Shown in pieces: positions 58,805 through 64,000 of a DNA stretch of 64,000 bases (positions are counted from its first letter, which is position 1; every line of letters begins with the position of its first letter). Origin of the DNA: Erythroxylum novogranatense. Lineage: Eukaryota > Streptophyta > Magnoliopsida > Malpighiales > Erythroxylaceae. The stretch is from NCBI GenBank assembly GCA_029891385.1, contig CM057233.1:13519460-13583459 (forward strand), written 5' to 3'. The position numbers and the translations under genes were made by a program. The notes below the pieces were generated by a model. That model had not been told where the DNA came from, ran no database searches, and was given only the letters and a program-made list of their open reading frames with translations.

Positions 58805-60903
58805 TGTTGGACTTATGTAAATATAGTGCCCTGGAAAGCAAGTGTGTTTACATGTAACTTTATCTTCTTGATTCTGAGTTTTTTAATGAAAATACTTATT
58901 ATTAATAAAACAAAAGAGTTTGGTTTTATCTGTATGAGCATTATATATCTGGTCATAAGGTACCAAGATTCATTTGTAAGTAATATACATATACATAGAG
59001 ATGTATGGGAAACATGTATATTATTAGAATCAATTAATTGATTCACAGTTGAATAATCAAGTTGGTCGTTTGATTATGGTTTAGATCGTAGTGTTGCGAT
59101 TTATCTCCATATAAGTAAAGGAGTTTACTTAAAGGGAATGATGAGTTTCATATCATGATAGTAGTAGACTATCGATAATGGCACTATTAAATGAATCGGA
59201 ATCAAGTATGTTTTCAAGAATAATGTGGGCGTTACTTTAATCTTAAAACATACAACTTAAGCATTCGCTTATTATGAACTACAATCTTGATGAGTGGTGA
59301 ACTCATATGTGTTTCATTATAATTCTTGATATGATCGGAATGGATTTTTACAGGTATTAATCCGATTATGCTGCATGTTGGAATTATTAATTCAAACATG
59401 TATCGTGGAACATTCACTCGAATAAAGAGTTTATAGTGTTATCATCTCTTCAGATGTTTTAAGGAGATTTGGTGGTTAAGCTGGCGCCGATGGTTTGGTG
59501 GACTAGCTACCCATCAAGTCTTAACAATAAGATGAGATCTTATGTGTTAATCACCATATAAAGTAAAATGAGATATTTAGAAGGAAAAACCAACATAAGG
59601 GCAAAGCGGTAATTTTACCCTTTGTTGTGCGGATGGCTATAATAAGGTTCTAAATAGGGTTTGCAATTGGACATATTCTCATAATATTTAATAATTCAAG
59701 AGTTCAACTAATTGTCTTTAGTGGAATGACATTTAGTTAATAAGCTAGAATTAATTCCAATGAGATTGAATTATTTACGGGCTTATTGGAGCTTGAATTA
59801 TCAAAGTCAATAAGATTCCCCACTTGGCTTTAAGGAAGGTTATCAAGATAAGTAAGAAGTAGTTTGGAGGCTTTAGAAGTCCATAATTGAATGATGGGCT
59901 TATACTAATTAATAGTTAATTGGAAGCCCATATGTTCATTTAGAAATGGGCTTGTTTTTGGTTTAATGTAATTGATTAGATTAATTATATTAAAACAATT
60001 TTTTTAAAATGGAGAAGAAGCAATTTGGAAATTGTGTTAGGTTAGATGTGTAACCACATTTGACATTAAAATACTAAATAAAGATGGTCTTTATTATGGT
60101 TCATCATTATTAAATGGAGTTATGAACTTACCATTAAATGGTTTAATGGTTGGCTTTTAATGTTGGGATGTAACTTATTTGCATTCATTAGATTAAAGAT
60201 GAAAGATGTGCATTAGATGGACCATCTTCCTTCTTTCTTCTTGCCAAAACCGAAATGGGTATTCAATTATAGGTTATGGTCTTTTCAAATAGCCATTTAA
60301 AGATAAATGAAGTAAGTCTCATTTATTGGCTATTTGATGAGTGATTAATGTAAGTGATGCATTGGATGCCTCTCACTTTTTCCATTGATGCATATTTCGA
60401 AATTGAGAGGTAAGAAAGGGTTCTTGCATATTTTTTAGACATTCTCTCTTTTCATGCAAGAGAGAACCGAAATTCCTAAGTGAAAGAATTGAAAGAGTTT
60501 GATTTTGGTTCTTCTTCTTCTAAGAAAATCTCCTCCAAATATTTCTTCTCCTTTCCCACCAAAGGATTTTGTTAACCTAGTTGTCCTTGAAGAACAAGTG
60601 GTAAATCTAATTGGTAGAGGATACTACTACAAGGAAGAAGATAGATTGCTAAAGGAAAAGACTCAAAGGCAAAGGATTTGGATATAAGAAGGAGAGGATA
60701 GCGCAAATGAGGATTTAAAGTCATGGCGAAGGAGTCGGTAATTCCTTTTATCTTGTTCTGGGTTTTATTATCCTTATACCATATCATGTATGGATTAGTA
60801 TGTTGATTTGGATATATTGCTTCCGCTGCAAGATGATTTCTTAAAATGTTTTGAAATCTATCGTTTCTCCAAACTAAGCATGCTTTCTTTTTCTGATCCA
60901 ACA
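58805..60903 (+). repeat. 3' LTR of element 3 (2099 bp)
   Basis: TGTTGGACTTATG...GATCCAACA, followed by the second CACCG. Pairs with 44739-46834. Confidence 0.92.
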
Positions 60904-62702
60904 CACCGATGAAGTATTTGACTTTTGGAAGAATGCTCAACTTGTAGACAACACTATTGTATCCTCAGTAGACAGTATATCTGTTCTTGTGACAAAGGAG
61001 CTGATAAGGATGGTGACCGATTGTCCATCGGTTGGTGAGACTCTGTCAACCAAGGCTAAATGGATGACAATGGTCAACATGAATGAAGAAGATGTTAGCA
61101 AACAGTTGTATGAAGTGAATGACCCTTCGGAAAGGAAGACTTCGAGTCTGGTCCCAAAAGCTAGGGTTCTTCATGTTATTTTGTTTAATTGCATTTTACC
61201 CAGAGTAGGTTCAAGGCATTTGGTGACCACTCTGGATGAATAATGTTGATTCTACCTGCTGAATCGCAATCCTATTGACTTACCCTTCTTAATCTTCCAT
61301 TATATGATTAAGGGGATGAAGGATACAAATAGGTATCCTTACGGCATGCTTCTTACAAGGATTTTTAAGGAATCCGGAGTCCTTCTACACAAAGGAAATA
61401 GAAGGATTGTACCTGTGAAGAGTACTATTGACTCAATCACTATACGGTGAATGGGTCTGAGGACAGTGATTAAAGAAGAAGCAGACTCTTCAAGGAGAGC
61501 AAGAACTGAGGGGGAGCGTGTATCGAAGAAGACTCCCGCTTCAAGATCTCAATCTCAAGTAAGTATAAGATTGCCTGCAGATGAACTAAGAAGATTAGTC
61601 GGAAGAAGACTGTGTCCACTACTGGGGAGGTTAGTCGAAAGAAAGAAACCCTGAATGCTGCTCAAAAAGAAAAAGAAATTGAGCATAGCAGAGTTCAGGA
61701 AATTCCCACTGCTTAACAGGAGGAACCAGAGGAGATAAGCCTGGTTCAGGAGAATCCTATTGAAGCAGAACCAGAGGCAGCAGCAAAACCAAACTTGGTT
61801 CAGATACCACATGATAAATCCGATCAATCTGGTCCAACTGTATACAACTATTCAAGAATTTTGAGAAGACACAAGTTGAAGATCAAAATGGTTGAAGTTG
61901 TTACTAAGAGGAGGACTGCTATTTCTATCTGCAATCAACCAAAGAAGAAGGTAATGGCTGTCGTACACCCTATTTTAATAAATAGTGACACATGGCATTT
62001 ACTGAAAGAAGACGATAAGATGTTCTACGATGTCTTGAGGGATGCAGCTACTAAGCCATATCCCACGAAAATATCCAGCAAACCATGCACTATTTATCCC
62101 ATCACAGAACAGTCGATAATAAAGGTTGTACCAGACATTCAGCCAAGATATCCTTTGAATTTGAATAAAGGGAAATTGAAGCTATTTCCTGAAAAAGAAA
62201 TCAATGATAATCTGTTCGCAGATCAAATTGCAGAAGAAGTGCGAAAAATTGATGAGGCATGCACTTCGACAGAGATTTCAGACGGAGTTAATTGTAGCTT
62301 TACAGACAAGAATGAAGACTGTCCAGTAAGGGGAAGACTGATAACAGGGATATTTGTTGAATCACTTGTCCAGACAGTTTTGCGTATTAGGCCCTTATCT
62401 AATACTCTGTCTATACAAGTGAAGGCATACCCTTGCAAGGAAGGCGATTGCTTATGCTACCCGCTCCCATGAGTTGGACATCCGAGTCAAATGTATTCAT
62501 TAGTCCACCAACTATTGAGATTAATGAAGATTACATCCCTCCCTCGGACGCATATGCTACAAAAATTGCGTTCACTTCACCCTCAGTAGAGAATGATCAA
62601 TCCTCTTCACCGCTGGCCTCACAAGCTGAAATCAGCAAATTACGCGGAGAAGTCAACGAAATAAAGGAGACGATGAATGATTTGAAGAAGAGGATGACAT
62701 AA
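60904..62702 (+). pseudogene. Third (env-like position) ORF of element 2, main part
   Basis: Resumes in frame after element 3: FDFWKNAQLVD, then NMNEEDVSKQLYEVNDPSE, KARVLHVILFNCILPRVGS. A TAA at 61241-61243 follows, then LLNRNPIDLPFLIFHYMIKG and PYGMLLTRIFKESGV in a shifted frame. This matches the 'putative plant transposon protein' domain found in such ORFs. Two further open stretches (61795-62472 and 62433-62702) encode a Pro/Ser-rich region and a C-terminal coiled coil (AEISKLRGEVNEIKETMNDL). No clear signal peptide or transmembrane segment is seen, so an envelope role is not supported by sequence here. The function of the family is unresolved. Confidence 0.75.
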
Positions 62703-62942
62703 TTGTTGAAGAGCCATCGTCATTAATCATTTTTTATTATAACAAATAGGGGAGAAGGGAATGAGTAGAGGAGGAGAAAAAAATGTTCAGAAAAGAATTT
62801 CAAAAGATGTGACTGAAGCAGACGAAGAAAAGAAAAGAAAAGAAGAATTCTGAAGATAAGTGTTTTTTTCTTTTATAAACATTGTATTTTGTTTTTTGTT
62901 TTCTTTTTGTATATAATTTGTTATCATCAAAAAGGGGGAGAT
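62703..62942 (+). other. 3' untranslated region and polypurine tract of element 2
   Basis: Non-coding. AAAAAGGGGGAGAT at 62929-62942 is the purine tract abutting the LTR at 62943. A second purine run lies at about 62747-62765. Confidence 0.85.
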
Positions 62943-63957
62943 TGTTAAGTCAAAATGACTTCATTTAGATATAATTTTGATGTATAACAAAGAGAACAAT
63001 AAAAGAAAAACAAAAAGCGAAGCAATACAATACAAACGGCAACATGCATAAAGTAGCGAAGATGCAGATGAATATAAATAAGACGAAGACGCAGACGAAA
63101 AAAGAAATACAGAGCAGATACGCATACGAATACGCATACACAAAATAAAAAGCAGTGAAGAGGCAATTGAAAGAGCAGATCTGAGCAGAACAAGCAGAAA
63201 AAAAAAACAGACGCAAACATAGAAACACAGACGTAAAAGATATAGACGGAGAAAGACAGACGCAGAATTCAAAAAAGAAGACGCAAGAGTCAGTTCGGAT
63301 TAGTTACAAAACTCAACTGATTAACCGTTTTCTTAAAGATTCAAGAAACAAGATTCAAGAAGCAATAATCCAGAAACAAGAATCAAGAAGCAGTTGGAGA
63401 CGAAGGCTATAAATACAAGTCGAAGTCGAAGATTGCAAAGTTAGTTAAAAAATTGGCTGAATTACATCTACGCGATCGTAAAAAGCATACTGAGCAAATT
63501 AGCCGAGAGCTATTTTACTGTAACAAGTTTTCAAACACTTTTCTATGAGAAAGTAAAGTAAAGCCCTGCAGAGGCTAAGTGTGAAAGAATCTTGATTGTA
63601 GAGACCTGAAGAGGCTCGTAAAGAATACTTGTAAAAGTTAAAGAGATAGTGAAATCTCATAAAGAATTCTGAGGACTGGACGTAGCCCACGGTTTGGGGT
63701 GAACTAGGATAAATCATTGTGTCAACTACTCTTACTCTATCTCTCTTTTAGATTCAAGTTTTATCATTACTTAGTTCGTAAACAAAGTTTTCAAAGTTTT
63801 GATTAATTAGAATCTATCAGAAGTTCTGTAAAAGAATCTTATTTCTAACAAATAGTTTTTGAAAGAATTTCAAAAAGGGGAGTACACAATTCAACCCCCC
63901 TTCTCATGCATTCTTATATTGTTTTCTAAGTATTGTATTAACGTGTGATTCACTTCA
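62943..63957 (+). repeat. 3' LTR of element 2 (1015 bp)
   Basis: TGTTAAGTC...TTCACTTCA, TATAAATA at 63408-63415, partner of 34733-35723. Followed by the second CATCT. Confidence 0.92.
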
Positions 63958-64000
63958 CATCTAAGAAAGTTATGAGGAAGAGCTCATTATGTTAAATGAG
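63958..64000 (+). pseudogene. pol: Last codons of element 1 pol and start of its 3' untranslated region
   Basis: After the CATCT duplication the element 1 frame interrupted at 34732 continues for a few codons to a TGA at 63973-63975, the expected end of this pol. The final 25 bases are the beginning of the 3' untranslated region; the 3' LTR must lie to the right of the window. Confidence 0.8.

Larger units (their letters stand above)
44739..60903 (+). mobile_element. Element 3: Ty1/copia with 2.1-kb LTRs, broken by element 4
   Basis: LTRs 44739-46834 and 58805-60903 with CACCG duplications. In between: leader, gag and protease up to 49610, then element 4 (49611-56155, TCTGT duplications), then integrase, RT and RNase H from 56161 to 58790. 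Without element 4 it is about 9.6 kb. Integrase lies before RT, hence copia. The long LTRs and the WILDSGATNHVCNS protease resemble Angela/Tork-type copia, but I do not fix the lineage. Confidence 0.9.
34733..63957 (+). mobile_element. Element 2: Ty1/copia, SIRE/Maximus-like, with nested insertions
   Basis: LTRs 34733-35723 (991 bp) and 62943-63957 (1015 bp), primer site, gag, pol and a third ORF before the 3' LTR. Removing the solo LTR (37447-41343) and element 3 (44739-60903) with their duplications leaves about 9.2 kb, a typical size for this lineage. Gag with a coiled acidic C-terminal half, the RNase H tail and the post-pol ORF with a plant-transposon-type domain fit SIRE/Maximus. Coding regions carry stops and frameshifts. 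Confidence 0.9.
28855..64000 (+). mobile_element. Element 1: Ty1/copia, Retrofit/Ale-like, broken by element 2, runs off the window
   Basis: 5' LTR 28855-29113, primer site, gag, protease, integrase, reverse transcriptase, RNase H in copia order (integrase before RT). It is interrupted at 34733 by element 2, with a CATCT duplication, and its last pol codons resume at 63958-63975. Its 3' LTR lies beyond the window. Gag wording (LDEGLKIEYLTIKDP, EEDMLEKTYSTFHA) and the protease segment fit the Retrofit/Ale type. Many stops and frameshifts show it is not autonomous now. Lineage naming is from recalled family features and is less certain than the copia assignment. Confidence 0.88.

Overview
This is plant nuclear DNA, most likely from a eudicot. 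Most of it is a repeat graveyard: AT-rich, intron-scale sequence full of LTR retrotransposons with tRNA-iMet-type primer sites, plus one ordinary five-exon plant gene. That gene is a GDSL esterase/lipase of the At1g54790-like type (25594-27317, + strand, 382 aa). I see no tRNA, rRNA, CRISPR array or bacterial-style operon. The species cannot be named from this window.

Left block (1-24.5 kb): decayed transposable elements, nearly all reading on the minus strand. A LINE reverse-transcriptase fragment (1-753) is followed by partial or solo copies of one very-long-LTR family (here 'TGTAACA family': 754-3332, 3333-17977, 20556-22884, and a further copy at 37447-41343). Inside the second copy sits a 9.6-kb non-autonomous element (5472-15045, target duplication CTAAC). 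It has two 4.47-kb LTRs and only 631 bp between them, yet keeps a primer-binding site and a polypurine tract. A minus-strand Ty1/copia LTR with its leader (17978-20555) joins the long-LTR copies.

Middle (24.5-28.85 kb): the GDSL gene, an extra upstream copy of its first exon (24932-25166), a 341-bp TRIM-like miniature retrotransposon (27521-27861), and plain intergenic DNA.

Right block (28855-64000): a set of nested insertions whose boundaries can be read from 5-bp target duplications. Element 1 (copia, Retrofit/Ale-like, begins 28855, runs off the window) was broken near the end of pol by element 2 (copia, SIRE/Maximus-like with a third ORF after pol, 34733-63957, CATCT). Element 2 was hit in its protease by a 3.9-kb solo LTR (37447-41343, TAGAC) and in its third ORF by element 3 (copia with 2.1-kb LTRs, 44739-60903, CACCG). 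Element 3 was in turn broken in pol by a relative of itself, element 4 (49611-56155, TCTGT), whose internal order is rearranged.

Two signals cut across these features. (1) Every well-preserved long-LTR copy carries, at the same homologous position, a GC-rich palindrome or repeat cassette whose sequence is completely different from copy to copy. (2) Differences between repeat copies cluster at CAG/CTG, which often appear as CG, TCG or CTCG. This suggests a systematic sequencing or consensus error and means that part of the apparent pseudogene damage may not be real.
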